NCBI GenBank assembly: GCA_040216635.1
Contig: JAVJOU010000007.1
Span: 1 to 64,000, forward strand
DNA length: 64,000 bases
Origin: UBA1479 sp040216635
GTDB taxonomy: Bacteria; Pseudomonadota; Alphaproteobacteria; Rhodospirillales; Casp-alpha2
Direction of reading: 5' to 3'
Translations under genes and position numbers: made by a program
Shown: positions 17,489-26,362 of the stretch, piece after piece
Layout of the letters: each line of letters opens with the position of its first letter
Position numbering within the stretch: the first letter of the stretch is position 1
Notes under the pieces: model-generated
The model's input: the letters and a program-made list of their open reading frames with translations, nothing else
What the model was told of the DNA's origin: nothing
Databases searched by the model: none

Positions 17489-18898
17489 TTAGGGGCCGGT
17501 CAAGGCGTCATCTATACGCCCCAACGTTTCCTCGCGGCCCAATACATCCATGATTTCGAATACGCTCGGCGAGACCGTACTGCCCGTGAGGGCGGCCCGA
17601 ACGGGCTGGGCGACCGCACCGAGCTTGCGTCCGCCGGTTTCCGCGAATTCCCTGGCCGTCGCCATCAAGGCTTCGTCGCTCCAGGTATCCGCGGTTTCCA
17701 AAACGGATCGCAATTCCCGCAACAGACCAGTTCCTTCGGAACCCAGTTGCTGGGATGCTTTTTCTGTCATTTGAATAGGACGGTCAAGTGCATAAAAAGA
17801 AGCATTTTCAGATAGTTCTGAAATTGTCTTCGCGCGTTCCTTCAAACCAGCCATGCCTTTAAATAGCCGATCACGTGCCTCTTTAGCAAGCTTTCCCGGA
17901 TAGGCGGTATCCAGACGGGCCATGATCAGATCGACCAACCGGTGATTATCGGCTTCGCGGATGTAATGCCCGTTCAGGTTGGTCAGCTTCACCAGATCGA
18001 ACCGCGCCGCCGATTTGCCGACATTTTCCAGGCCGAACCATTCGATCGCCTGTTCCGTGGAAATGATTTCGTCGTCACCATGGCTCCACCCCAGGCGCAA
18101 CAGGTAGTTGCGCAAGGCTTCCGGCAGGAATCCGTCGTCACGGTAGGCTTCGACGCCGAGCGCCCCATGCCGTTTCGACATTTTGGCGCCGTCCGGGCCG
18201 TGGATCAGGGGGATATGGGCGAACTGCGGCCTGTCCCAGCCAAGGGCTAAGTACAGCTGCGTCTGGCGAAAGGCGTTGGTCAGATGGTCGTCGCCGCGGA
18301 TCACATGGGTGATGCCCATGTCGTGGTCATCGACGACGACGGCCAGCATATAGGTCGGCGTGCCGTCGGCGCGCAGCAGCACCATGTCGTCGAGCTGCGC
18401 ATTGGCCACGGTCACCTGTCCCTGAACCAGATCGTCGATCACGGTTTCGCCTTCCAGGGGGGCTTTCAGGCGGATCACGGGATCAACACCGGCGGGTGCC
18501 TCTGCCGGGTCCCGGTCACGCCATGTGCCGTCGTACATGCGCTGGCGGCCTTCCTTGCGGGCGGCGTCGCGCATGGCGGCCAGTTCCTCGGGCGAGCAAT
18601 AACATTTATAGGCCTTGCCTTCGGCCAGCAGGCGTTCGGCCGCCGCGCGGTGCTGGTCGGCGCGCTCAAACTGGGAGATCGGATCGCCGTCCCAATCCAG
18701 GCCAAGCCAGGTCAGGCCGTCGAAAATGGCATCAACCGCATCCTGGGTGGACCGTTTGCGGTCCGTATCCTCGATCCGCAGATAGAATTTGCCGTCCGGG
18801 AAATGACGGGCGAAGAGCCAATTGTACAAGGCCGTGCGTGCCCCGCCGATATGGAGGTAGCCGGTGGGAGAGGGGGCAAAGCGTGTCACGACCGTCAT
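17489..18898 (-). CDS. gltX: Glutamate--tRNA ligase
   Basis: Class I aminoacyl-tRNA synthetase charging tRNA-Glu (and in many alphaproteobacteria also tRNA-Gln for later amidation). The protein is 469 residues from the ATG at 18898; the frame is open further upstream but only this start gives the canonical VTRFAPSPTGYLHIGGARTA with the HIGH-like motif. The KMSKS-like loop is GAKMSKRHGALGVEAYRDDG. The segment encoding residues about 332-381 (17757-17905) is strikingly AT-rich compared with the rest. It is divergent from the comEC-like gene. Confidence 0.96.
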   Translation of the reverse strand: MTVVTRFAPSPTGYLHIGGARTALYNWLFARHFPDGKFYLRIEDTDRKRSTQDAVDAIFDGLTWLGLDWDGDPISQFERADQHRAAAERLLAEGKAYKCYCSPEELAAMRDAARKEGRQRMYDGTWRDRDPAEAPAGVDPVIRLKAPLEGETVIDDLVQGQVTVANAQLDDMVLLRADGTPTYMLAVVVDDHDMGITHVIRGDDHLTNAFRQTQLYLALGWDRPQFAHIPLIHGPDGAKMSKRHGALGVEAYRDDGFLPEALRNYLLRLGWSHGDDEIISTEQAIEWFGLENVGKSAARFDLVKLTNLNGHYIREADNHRLVDLIMARLDTAYPGKLAKEARDRLFKGMAGLKERAKTISELSENASFYALDRPIQMTEKASQQLGSEGTGLLRELRSVLETADTWSDEALMATAREFAETGGRKLGAVAQPVRAALTGSTVSPSVFEIMDVLGREETLGRIDDALTGP

Positions 18899-19022
18899 GG
18901 CTGTCTTGTTGTCCTTATCCGTGCCAGAGAGTTGCGCTTTCAAGAAAGGCGCCGGAGGGATAGCATACTTTCTGTGCGGGCGCAGCATTCCTTGTGCCCG
19001 GGGGCCGGAGGAGCCCCCAATC

Positions 19023-21221
19023 GTGAGAATACGGCACGGGGGTGCTGTGACGGGAAGATCGATACGGGAATGGGTGGTTACCCATGTTTCCGGGGCCGTC
19101 GAGGCCAACCGGGACCGTTGGCCGTTCGTCCTGCCGTTCGTCCTGCCGGTCGGTCTGGCGGTCGGCATTGCCGTCTATTTCTCGTTGGCGCAGGAACCGC
19201 CGTGGTTTCTGGGCCCGTTGGTATTCGCAGGTGCGGTGCTGGCTGCCCTGGCGCTACGGCGAAACGGGGTGTTGTTCTCGACCGCCCTTGTAACGGCATT
19301 CGTGGCCCTGGGGTTCAGCGTCGCCGGCATCCGGACACATGGTCTGGATGGCCGGGTATTGGCCAGTGAAACTCCGACAACCGCGATCGAGGGGCGGATC
19401 ATCGAATTCCAGCCCTATCACAAAGGAGCCCGGATAACCTTGGACAGGGTCGATGTCGCGGCCTTGGCACAAACGGAAACACCGGCGCATATCCGCATCC
19501 GCCTGCGCGGCACGCAGCCGGACCTGCAGGCTGGAAATTGGGTGCGTCTGCGCGGGCGGTTGTCGCCCCCTTCGGCACCCTTGTTGCCGGGCGGGTTCGA
19601 TTTCCAGCGCCACGCCTATTTCTCGGGCATCGGGGCGGTCGGTTTTTCCATGGGGGCGGTTCGCATCCTCGACGGCCCACCGCCCGGCCCCTTTGAATGG
19701 CGCATTCATCTGTCGAACCTGCGCACCCGTCTGGCTGCCCGCGTGATCGCGGCAATCCCGGGGGATGCGGGCGCGGTGGCGGCGGCGTTGATCACCGGCC
19801 ATAAGACGCTGATCCCCGAACCCGTTCTGGAAGCCTTTCGCCAGGCGGGCTTGGCCCATCTGCTGGCGATTTCCGGCCTGCATATCGGCCTGGCCGCCGG
19901 CATCGTGTTCTTCGGCGCGCGCCGGGCGTTGGGGGCCTATCCGCCCCTGGCCCTGCGGTTTCCGGTGAAAAAGGCGGCGGCCATGGCGGCGCTGTTGGCG
20001 GCTTTCGGTTATGCCTTGATGGCCGGAGCGACGGTCCCGACCCAGCGGGCCTTTCTGATCGCGGCCATCGTTCTGGTCGCGGTGATGGTCGACCGGCGGG
20101 GTATATCCCTGCGCATGCTGGCTTGGGTCGCGGCCGTGATCCTATTCCTGCAGCCGGAAAGCCTGTTGGGCCCCAGTTTCCAAATGTCTTTCGCCGCCGC
20201 TATTGCCCTGGTTTCCGCCTATGAAATCGCTGGCGAACGGGGGCTGTGGCAACGACAGGGGTATGATCGCCACGGGTGGGTGGGGCGGGGGATTGTGCTG
20301 TACGCAATCGGTGTCGCCTTCACCACTCTGGTCGCCAGTTTCGCGACCGCGCCCTTCGTGCTCTACCACTTCAACGAAGTCGCTCGGTTCGGCCTGTTGG
20401 CCAATCTGGTCGCCGTTCCGGTGACAGCCCTTTGGGTCATGCCTGCCGCCATGTCGTCGTTTCTGTTGATGCCGGTTGGTTTGGAGAAACTGGCGCTGGC
20501 GCCCATGGGGTGGGGGACCGAGGTCGTTATCAGGACTGCCGAATGGGTTGCCGGCCTGCCGGATGCCACCCAGGTACTGGCTTCGGCGCCGGTCTGGGCG
20601 CTCGGCACACTGGCCGCCGGGGGCTTGTGGCTCTGCGTGGTGCGAACCCGCCTGCGGCTGGCCGGATTGGCGGGAATTGCCGTCTTTGCCTTGGCAACGT
20701 TCAAGGCCACACCGCCGGATTTGATCATATCCGGTGACGGCGATCTGGCCGCCGTTCGTGGAGAGCAGGGGGGATTTCTGTTCTCGACCCTGCGCCGGGA
20801 CCGGTTCGCCCGGGAAAATTGGCTGGCGCATGTCGGTTTTCGGCCACAAGACGCCGCCGCCTGGGTGCGGGATGGCGGCTATCATCAAGCAGCCCCGCGT
20901 CGCAATCCGGCTGACGGCGACCTGCGATGCGACGGCAATGGCTGTATCCTGCGCCGTTCGGGATGGACCGTCGCCCTGGCCGAGACACGCGACGCATTGG
21001 CCGAGGATTGCGGGCGGGCGGACCTTGTGATCGCCTTCATCCCGGCGCGCAAGGTCTGCGCCCCGTCCCAAGGTCGGATCATCGATCTGTTCGACATGCG
21101 CCGGGGCGGTGCCCATAGCGTGACGCTCGGCAAGGAGATTCGCATTCATGCCGTCAACGACAGCCGGGGGACGCGGCCATGGGTGGTCCGCCCCCGTGCG
21201 TGGCGGCCGAAATCCGATTAA
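19023..21221 (+). CDS. ComEC/Rec2-type DNA channel family protein
   Basis: Polytopic inner-membrane protein of the ComEC/Rec2 family, the channel that passes single-stranded DNA into the cytoplasm in competent bacteria. The protein is about 732 residues, with an N-terminal DUF4131-type region (IRIRLRGTQPDLQAGNWVRL) and the competence core with LAHLLAISGLHIGLAAGIV and many membrane helices from residue about 260 to 570. The C-terminal part has no HxHxDH zinc motif, so the metallo-beta-lactamase-like domain is absent or degenerate. A GTG at 19023 is chosen because GGAGGAG sits at 19007-19013; a GTG at 19047 is an alternative. Many non-competent alphaproteobacteria carry this gene, so uptake function is not proven. 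Confidence 0.88.
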   Translation: MRIRHGGAVTGRSIREWVVTHVSGAVEANRDRWPFVLPFVLPVGLAVGIAVYFSLAQEPPWFLGPLVFAGAVLAALALRRNGVLFSTALVTAFVALGFSVAGIRTHGLDGRVLASETPTTAIEGRIIEFQPYHKGARITLDRVDVAALAQTETPAHIRIRLRGTQPDLQAGNWVRLRGRLSPPSAPLLPGGFDFQRHAYFSGIGAVGFSMGAVRILDGPPPGPFEWRIHLSNLRTRLAARVIAAIPGDAGAVAAALITGHKTLIPEPVLEAFRQAGLAHLLAISGLHIGLAAGIVFFGARRALGAYPPLALRFPVKKAAAMAALLAAFGYALMAGATVPTQRAFLIAAIVLVAVMVDRRGISLRMLAWVAAVILFLQPESLLGPSFQMSFAAAIALVSAYEIAGERGLWQRQGYDRHGWVGRGIVLYAIGVAFTTLVASFATAPFVLYHFNEVARFGLLANLVAVPVTALWVMPAAMSSFLLMPVGLEKLALAPMGWGTEVVIRTAEWVAGLPDATQVLASAPVWALGTLAAGGLWLCVVRTRLRLAGLAGIAVFALATFKATPPDLIISGDGDLAAVRGEQGGFLFSTLRRDRFARENWLAHVGFRPQDAAAWVRDGGYHQAAPRRNPADGDLRCDGNGCILRRSGWTVALAETRDALAEDCGRADLVIAFIPARKVCAPSQGRIIDLFDMRRGGAHSVTLGKEIRIHAVNDSRGTRPWVVRPRAWRPKSD

Positions 21222-21246
21222 GCGGGGGGCGGAATGCCCCGGCGGC

Positions 21247-21978
21247 TCAGTATTTCCGCATCAGGCCGATCAGGCGGCCCTGAACCTCAACCTGATCCGG
21301 GCCGAAAATGCGGGTTTCATAGGCCTTGTTGGCGGGCTCGAGCGCGACCGAAGCGCCCTTGCGGCGCAGGCGTTTGAGGGTAACTTCCGATCCTTCGACC
21401 AAGGCCACGACAATGGCACCGTTTTCCGCCGTATCCGTGCGTTGGATGATTACCGTGTCGCCATCGTGAATGCCGGCTTCAACCATGGAGTCGCCATCCA
21501 CTTCCAGGGCGTAGTGTTCCCCGCCGCCCAGCATGGACGGCGGCACGTCCACCGCATTGGAATGGTCGCGCAGGGCCTCGATCGGTGTGCCGGCGGCGAT
21601 GCGCCCGTAAAGGGGAAGAGAGACGGCCTCGCCGGGCTGGCCGGTGTCACCGCCGCCCGTCAGCGGAGCTGATGATCCGCCACCGAAGCGGCCGGGAATG
21701 ACATTGGTTCCGGCGGGGGCGGGCGGAGCGGACGGCTGTGACGGTGCCGTCACGGCGTCCATGTTTTCCGGCAGGCGCAAGACTTCGAGGGCGCGGGCGC
21801 GGTGGGGTAGGCGTCGGATGAAGCCCCGTTCCTCCAGCCCCGTGATCAGCCGGTGAATGCCGGATTTCGACCGCAGATCAAGGGCTTCCTTCATTTCCTC
21901 GAAGGACGGGGAAACGCCTGATTCATTCAACCGTTTATCGATAAAGACGAGTAGTTCGTATTGCTTTTTCGTGAGCAT
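21247..21978 (-). CDS. lexA: LexA repressor
   Basis: SOS transcriptional repressor and self-cleaving serine protease. The protein is 243 residues, a little long because of a Pro/Ala/Gly-rich linker between the winged-helix domain (residues 1-65, MLTKKQYELLVFIDKRLNES) and the S24 peptidase domain. The Ala-Gly cleavage site is in YGRIAAGTPIEAL; the catalytic Ser is in VDGDSMVEAGIHDGDTV and the catalytic Lys is expected in the later conserved strand around VTLKRLRRKG or just before it. A GTTC-N7-GTTC operator lies 157 bp upstream, indicating autorepression. Convergent with the comEC-like gene, only 25 bp apart. Confidence 0.97.
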   Translation of the reverse strand: MLTKKQYELLVFIDKRLNESGVSPSFEEMKEALDLRSKSGIHRLITGLEERGFIRRLPHRARALEVLRLPENMDAVTAPSQPSAPPAPAGTNVIPGRFGGGSSAPLTGGGDTGQPGEAVSLPLYGRIAAGTPIEALRDHSNAVDVPPSMLGGGEHYALEVDGDSMVEAGIHDGDTVIIQRTDTAENGAIVVALVEGSEVTLKRLRRKGASVALEPANKAYETRIFGPDQVEVQGRLIGLMRKY

Positions 21979-22134
21979 GCTGCCTCGACCCCTTATGCCG
22001 CTTTGGTCCGCTTTTGATGGGGGTTATGTGATCAAACCCGGCGGAAACGCGGCGTATTTTGCATCTTTTGTCGATTTTCCAGACGGAACAAACCCGCCTA
22101 TATCAACATAATGCGAATTGAATATACACCATAT

Positions 22135-22149
22135 GTTCTACTTTAGTTC
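22135..22149 (-). promoter_or_regulatory. LexA operator (GTTC-N7-GTTC)
   Basis: GTTC at 22135-22138, seven bases, GTTC at 22146-22149, an exact match to the alphaproteobacterial SOS box. It lies in the 236-bp gap between moeA and lexA, upstream of lexA. On the minus strand a TATATT (complement of 22121-22126) follows at a distance that would place the operator over or next to the -35 region, which fits repression; that promoter placement is inference. Confidence 0.85.
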
Positions 22150-22214
22150 ACGTATCGTGTCAACTTCGAGCGGAATATTTCGATGTTTGCGGGGAAATTC
22201 GCCCGGGACGGGGA

Positions 22215-23429
22215 TTAAAAGCGTTGCCCGCCAAAGCCGAGCGGCAGAATCCGGACCAATTCCCCGGCTTTGGCCGGAGGGGCGGCGACGGGCCGGATGA
22301 TCAGGCAATCGGCCCGGGCGAAGGCCGCCAGCATGGCGCTGTCTTGGGCGGCAAAGGCCGTGGCCAGGGCGCGGCCGTCTTCCGTGGTGGCCAGGCGGGC
22401 GCGTATGTAGTCCTCGCGATTGCCGTTGGCGGGCAGGTCGCCCCCCAACACGGCAGCGCATTCCATGGAGGGCTCGGTCAGCCCCAGCATTTTGGTAAAA
22501 GCGGCACGCAGAAACAGTGCACTGGTCACGCCGGTCGATACCGGGTTTCCGGGCAGGCCGAGCATCGGTGTGCCGTCGATATGGCCGAAGATCAGCGGCT
22601 TTCCCGGGCGCATGGCGATCTTGTAGAAATCCAGTTCGAACCCCCGGCCACCCAATACCTGTTGCACGAGGTCGTGATCACCGACCGACGCCCCGCCCAT
22701 GGTCACCAGCATGTCGGCACCGCGCGCGCCCGCCAAGGTTTCCGCCAGGCTTTCCGGCGTATCCTTGGCAATGCCCAGGCTGACGGGCTCACCGCCCATG
22801 GCGGTGATATAGGCCGCCAGGGCCAAACTGTTGGAACTGATGATCTGGCCCGGGCCCAGCGGCTGGCCGGGCATGACGACCTCGTCACCGGTGGCGACGA
22901 ACGCGACCCGGGGACGCCGGCGCACCATCAGCCAAGGGGCGTTCATCGCGGCGGCCAGGCCGATATCCCGGGCGGTCAGGACGCGCCCGGCGTTCAGCAG
23001 AATATCCCCTTGCTTGAAATCAAGGCCCGCCGGGCGGACGAATTCGCCCCGTTCCCTGGGCTTTTCGACGACCCGCACGGTGTCGCCGTCGCGTTCGCTA
23101 TCTTCCTGAATGACGATGGTGTCGGCGCCCTCGGGCAGGATCGCACCGGTAAAAATGCGTGCGGCCTGTCCGGCACCGATGGCCGCGCCGTAGGCATGAC
23201 CTGCGGCCGATTCTCCGACGACCGTAAGGTCCGTGGGGATGGTGGCGAGATCGTCCCATCTGACGGCGTAGCCGTCCATGGCCGAAACGGCGGCCGGCGG
23301 ATGGGTCAGGGCCGATGCCACATCCTGCGCCAGGGCCCGGCCCAACCCATCGGAAAGGGGCACCTGTTCCGCCGGCATCAGGTTGACACCGGCTGTAACC
23401 TTTTCAAGCGCATCGATGACGGAAAGCAT
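22215..23429 (-). CDS. moeA: Molybdopterin molybdenumtransferase
   Basis: Inserts molybdate into adenylylated molybdopterin, the last step of molybdenum cofactor synthesis. The 404-residue length is normal. Visible are the N-terminal MLSVIDALEKVTAGVNLMPA, the conserved ALTHPPAAVSAMDGYAVRWD, the molybdopterin-binding core VTMGGASVGDHDLVQQVLGG and MLGLPGNPVSTGVTSALFLR, and a C-terminal beta-barrel domain. It is downstream of moaC (21 bp) in one minus-strand unit with the trp genes. lexA follows after a gap with its own promoter region. Confidence 0.96.
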   Translation of the reverse strand: MLSVIDALEKVTAGVNLMPAEQVPLSDGLGRALAQDVASALTHPPAAVSAMDGYAVRWDDLATIPTDLTVVGESAAGHAYGAAIGAGQAARIFTGAILPEGADTIVIQEDSERDGDTVRVVEKPRERGEFVRPAGLDFKQGDILLNAGRVLTARDIGLAAAMNAPWLMVRRRPRVAFVATGDEVVMPGQPLGPGQIISSNSLALAAYITAMGGEPVSLGIAKDTPESLAETLAGARGADMLVTMGGASVGDHDLVQQVLGGRGFELDFYKIAMRPGKPLIFGHIDGTPMLGLPGNPVSTGVTSALFLRAAFTKMLGLTEPSMECAAVLGGDLPANGNREDYIRARLATTEDGRALATAFAAQDSAMLAAFARADCLIIRPVAAPPAKAGELVRILPLGFGGQRF

Positions 23430-23450
23430 GGGCGGCGCTCCGAAATAGTA

Positions 23451-23930
23451 TCAATTGGCGTCGAACGCGCCGGACTTGCCGCCCGATTTATGGGTCAGGC
23501 GGACATCTTCGATGCGCATGCCCCGGTCCACGGCCTTGCACATGTCATAGACCGTAAGTGCGGCGACGGAGACCGCCGTCAGGGCTTCCATTTCCACGCC
23601 TGTCTTGCCCGTCAGGCGGCAGGTTGCCTCGATATCCACGGCATTGCGTGCGGGATCGCAGGTCAAATCCACCTTGACCGAGGACAGCATCAGGGGATGG
23701 CACAGCGGGATCAGGTCCGGTGTGCGTTTGGCTCCCATGATCCCGGCCAGCTGCGCCACGGACAGCACGTCGCCTTTTTTGACCCCTCGATTCATGATCC
23801 GCGCCAGCGTTTCCGGTGCCATGATCACACTGCCCTTGGCCGTGGCCGTGCGTTCCGTCGCGTCCTTGGCCGAAACATCGACCATTACGGCGTTACCGTC
23901 GGCATCCAGATGGGTGAAGTCGTCTGCCAT
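23451..23930 (-). CDS. moaC: Cyclic pyranopterin monophosphate synthase
   Basis: Converts the MoaA product to cyclic pyranopterin monophosphate in molybdenum cofactor synthesis. The 159-residue length is typical. Motifs are FTHLDADGNAVMVDVSAKDA at the N terminus, LIPLCHPLMLSSVKVDL and the catalytic-loop region TGKTGVEMEALTAVSVAALT, ending in the expected MCKAVDRGMRIEDVRLTHKS. It lies between trpC and moeA, a linkage seen in many alphaproteobacteria; cofactor synthesis and tryptophan genes thus share a transcription unit. Confidence 0.97.
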   Translation of the reverse strand: MADDFTHLDADGNAVMVDVSAKDATERTATAKGSVIMAPETLARIMNRGVKKGDVLSVAQLAGIMGAKRTPDLIPLCHPLMLSSVKVDLTCDPARNAVDIEATCRLTGKTGVEMEALTAVSVAALTVYDMCKAVDRGMRIEDVRLTHKSGGKSGAFDAN

Positions 23931-23953
23931 TTGATGTCTGTTCCCGGAAATTG

Positions 23954-24757
23954 TCAGGCCGCGGTCAGAAGGGAGCGCGTGGCGCCTTCGACATCTTCAT
24001 GGCGCATCAGGGCTTCGCCGATCAGGAAGCAACGTGCACCGGCGGTGGCCATGCGTTTCAGGTCGGCACCCGAGTGCAGGCCGCTTTCGCTGACCAGGAT
24101 GCGGTCGTCCGGCACGCCGCGGGCAAGGCGTTCCGTCGTTTCCAGGGAAACCTTGAGGGTCGTCAGATCGCGATTGTTGATGCCCAAAAGCGGGCTGCGC
24201 AGGCGAAGGGCGCGGTCCAATTCGTCCGTGTCATGGACCTCGATCAATACGTCCATACCCAAATCGAAGGCACATTGTTCCAAATCCCGTGCCGTGGCGT
24301 CGTCCAGCGCCGCCATGATCAACAGGATGCAATCGGCCCCCATGGCACGGGCTTCAACCACCTGATAGGGATCGATCATGAAGTCCTTGCGCAGAACGGG
24401 CAGGGAGCAGGCTTCGCGCGCGGCGACCAGATATTCGGGGCGGCCCTGGAAATAGGGCTCGTCCGTCAGTACGGACAGGCAGGTCGCCCCGCCTGCTTCG
24501 TAGGCTTTCGCCAAGGCCGGCGGGTCGAAATCGGGGCGAATAACGCCCTGCGACGGCGAGGCTTTCTTGATTTCGGCGATCAAGCCGAAACCGGATTGAG
24601 ATTTTTCCTGTAGGGCATGCATGAAGCGGCGCGGCGCGGCCTGATTTTGCACTTGTTTTTGAAGGGTTTGCAGGCTGACGTTCTGTTTTTGCTCAAGCAC
24701 GTGCGCGCGTTTGTCGGAAATGATCCGATCCAGCACGTTGGGCGGTTTCTCGGCCAT
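23954..24757 (-). CDS. trpC: Indole-3-glycerol phosphate synthase
   Basis: Ring closure of CdRP to indole-3-glycerol phosphate in tryptophan synthesis; 267 residues, TIM barrel, not fused to trpF. Conserved elements are IAEIKKASPSQGVIRPDFDP (catalytic Lys), LSVLTDEPYFQG, VLRKDFMIDPYQVVEARAMG, GINNRDLTTLKV and VSESGLHSGADLKRM. The ATG at 24757 gives a normal N terminus; the open frame continues upstream into trpD but without homology. The trpD stop (24759-24761) is one base away. Confidence 0.97.
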   Translation of the reverse strand: MAEKPPNVLDRIISDKRAHVLEQKQNVSLQTLQKQVQNQAAPRRFMHALQEKSQSGFGLIAEIKKASPSQGVIRPDFDPPALAKAYEAGGATCLSVLTDEPYFQGRPEYLVAAREACSLPVLRKDFMIDPYQVVEARAMGADCILLIMAALDDATARDLEQCAFDLGMDVLIEVHDTDELDRALRLRSPLLGINNRDLTTLKVSLETTERLARGVPDDRILVSESGLHSGADLKRMATAGARCFLIGEALMRHEDVEGATRSLLTAA

Positions 24758-24758
24758 G

Positions 24759-25781
24759 TTACGCCCCCCCGTTGGTGATCGCGACAAGCGTCTCAAGCGC
24801 CTTGGCAGCGGCCCCCGTATCGATCGCTTCCGCGGCGATCGCGGCACCCGATGTCAAATCCTGTGCCTTGCCGGCGACGATCAGTGCGGCCGCCGCGTTG
24901 AAGATGACGATATCACGATAGGCCCCCGCCTTACCCGCACAAAGGTCGCGGATCGCCTGGGCATTGACCTCGGGCGTGCCGCCCTTCAGGTCCTCGGGCT
25001 TGGCCACGGGAATGCCGGCGTCTTCGGGATGGACGGTTCGGGTCGTCACGGCGCCGTCTTTCAGTTCGGCAACGAACGACGGCCCCGTGGTGGTCAGCTC
25101 GTCCAGGCCGTCCTCGCCATGGACCACCCAACAGGCTTCGCACCCCAGGTTTTTCAAGACCTGGGCCAGCGGTTCGACCCATTGCCGGGCGAACACGCCC
25201 GTGAATTGACGGGTGACGCCCGCGGGGTTGGAAAGGGGCCCCAGAATATTGAAGATCGTGCGCACGCCCATTTCGACCCGCGCCGGCATCACATGCTTCA
25301 TGGCGCTGTGGTGGCGCGGCGCCATCAGAAAGCCGATTCCGGCCTCGGCGATGGCCTGTTCGACCCGTGCCATGTCCGCATCCAGATTGACGCCGAGCGA
25401 GGTCAGCACATCCGCCGCCCCCGATTTTGACGACAGCGCCCGGTTGCCGTGTTTGGCCACGGGCACGCCGCAGCCCGCGACGACCAAAGCCGCCCCGGTG
25501 GAAATATTGAACGAGCCGGAACCGTCACCGCCCGTGCCGACCAGATCGATGGCTCCTTGGGGGGCCGAGACGGGCAGCATCTTGGCCCGCATGGCGCGCA
25601 CGGCGCCGGTGATTTCGTCGACCGTTTCTCCGCGCACGCGGAGCGCCATCAAAAGTCCCGCAATCTGGGCCGTGGTGGCTTCACCCGACATGATCACGCC
25701 GAAGGCGTCTTCGGCCTCTTCCGCACTCAAGGCCTGTCCGTCGGCGGCCTTGGTCAGAAAGGGCTTCAAAGCGTCGCTCAT
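24759..25781 (-). CDS. trpD: Anthranilate phosphoribosyltransferase
   Basis: Transfers the phosphoribosyl group of PRPP to anthranilate. The 340-residue length is typical. The PRPP-binding glycine motif is DLVGTGGDGSGSFNISTGAA, with KHGNRALSSKSGAADVLTSL and MKHVMPARVEMGVRTIFNIL further on. The ATG overlaps the trpG stop (ATGA at 25778-25781), so trpG and trpD are translationally coupled, and trpC begins at the end of trpD, giving a tight trpGDC unit. Confidence 0.97.
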   Translation of the reverse strand: MSDALKPFLTKAADGQALSAEEAEDAFGVIMSGEATTAQIAGLLMALRVRGETVDEITGAVRAMRAKMLPVSAPQGAIDLVGTGGDGSGSFNISTGAALVVAGCGVPVAKHGNRALSSKSGAADVLTSLGVNLDADMARVEQAIAEAGIGFLMAPRHHSAMKHVMPARVEMGVRTIFNILGPLSNPAGVTRQFTGVFARQWVEPLAQVLKNLGCEACWVVHGEDGLDELTTTGPSFVAELKDGAVTTRTVHPEDAGIPVAKPEDLKGGTPEVNAQAIRDLCAGKAGAYRDIVIFNAAAALIVAGKAQDLTSGAAIAAEAIDTGAAAKALETLVAITNGGA

Positions 25782-26362
25782 GCCGCGGCCTTTTCACCCG
25801 TCAATGACAGGAAATTGCGCAGCAGGGCGTGACCGTTTTCGGACGCGATGCTTTCCGGGTGGAACTGCACGCCGTAAACCGGCATGTCCCGATGGGAAAT
25901 GCCTTGTATAACGCCGTCTTCGCTATGGGCCGTGACGTTCAGGCAATCCGGGATGGTGTCGGGATCCAAGGTCAGGGAATGGTAGCGCGTTGCCGTGAAG
26001 GGGGTGTCCAGGCCGGCGAATACGCCCGAGGCGTCATGGGTGATGGTCGAAACCTTGCCGTGCATGGGCTTCGGCGCCAAAACGACGTCCGCGCCAAAGG
26101 CCTGGCCGATGCATTGATGGCCCAGGCAAACGCCCAGGATCGGCACCTTGCCGGCCGCCTGATTGATCAGGTCCAGGCAAATTCCGGCCTTGTCCGGATC
26201 GCAAGGGCCGGGCGAAATGACGATCCCTTGCGGGTTCAAGGCAAGAACTTCCGCCGGTGTGACGACGTCGTTGCGATATACCGTGACCTCGGCCCCAAGT
26301 TCCCCTAGGTAGTGCCACAGGTTGAACGTGAAGCTGTCGTAATTATCAATCAGGACAAACAT
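25778..26362 (-). CDS. trpG: Anthranilate synthase component II (glutamine amidotransferase)
   Basis: Class I glutamine amidotransferase that supplies ammonia to TrpE; some members also serve p-aminobenzoate synthesis. The protein is 194 residues. The nucleophile Cys is in LGVCLGHQCIGQAFGADVVL, with the His-Glu pair in VQFHPESIASENGHALLRNF; the N terminus MFVLIDNYDSFTFNLWHYLG is typical. It heads the trpGDC-moaC-moeA unit; trpE lies 1.5 kb upstream, cut off by an opposing gene. No Trp-rich leader peptide or attenuator was visible upstream. Confidence 0.96.
   Translation of the reverse strand: MFVLIDNYDSFTFNLWHYLGELGAEVTVYRNDVVTPAEVLALNPQGIVISPGPCDPDKAGICLDLINQAAGKVPILGVCLGHQCIGQAFGADVVLAPKPMHGKVSTITHDASGVFAGLDTPFTATRYHSLTLDPDTIPDCLNVTAHSEDGVIQGISHRDMPVYGVQFHPESIASENGHALLRNFLSLTGEKAAA

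Noticed and set aside
19124..19147. GTTC...GTTC direct repeat in the comEC-like gene resembling a LexA box
   Set aside because: The spacer is 8 bases, not 7, and it is a 12-bp tandem repeat inside coding sequence for a PFVLPFVLP segment.
19023..19168. N-terminal extension of gltX running into the comEC-like gene on the opposite strand
   Set aside because: The conserved synthetase starts at the ATG at 18898; the upstream frame is antisense to the comEC-like gene and low in family similarity.
22224..24365. Plus-strand open frame of over 700 codons opposite moeA, moaC and trpC
   Set aside because: It spans three well-conserved minus-strand genes and their spacers; it is a by-product of GC-rich codon usage.
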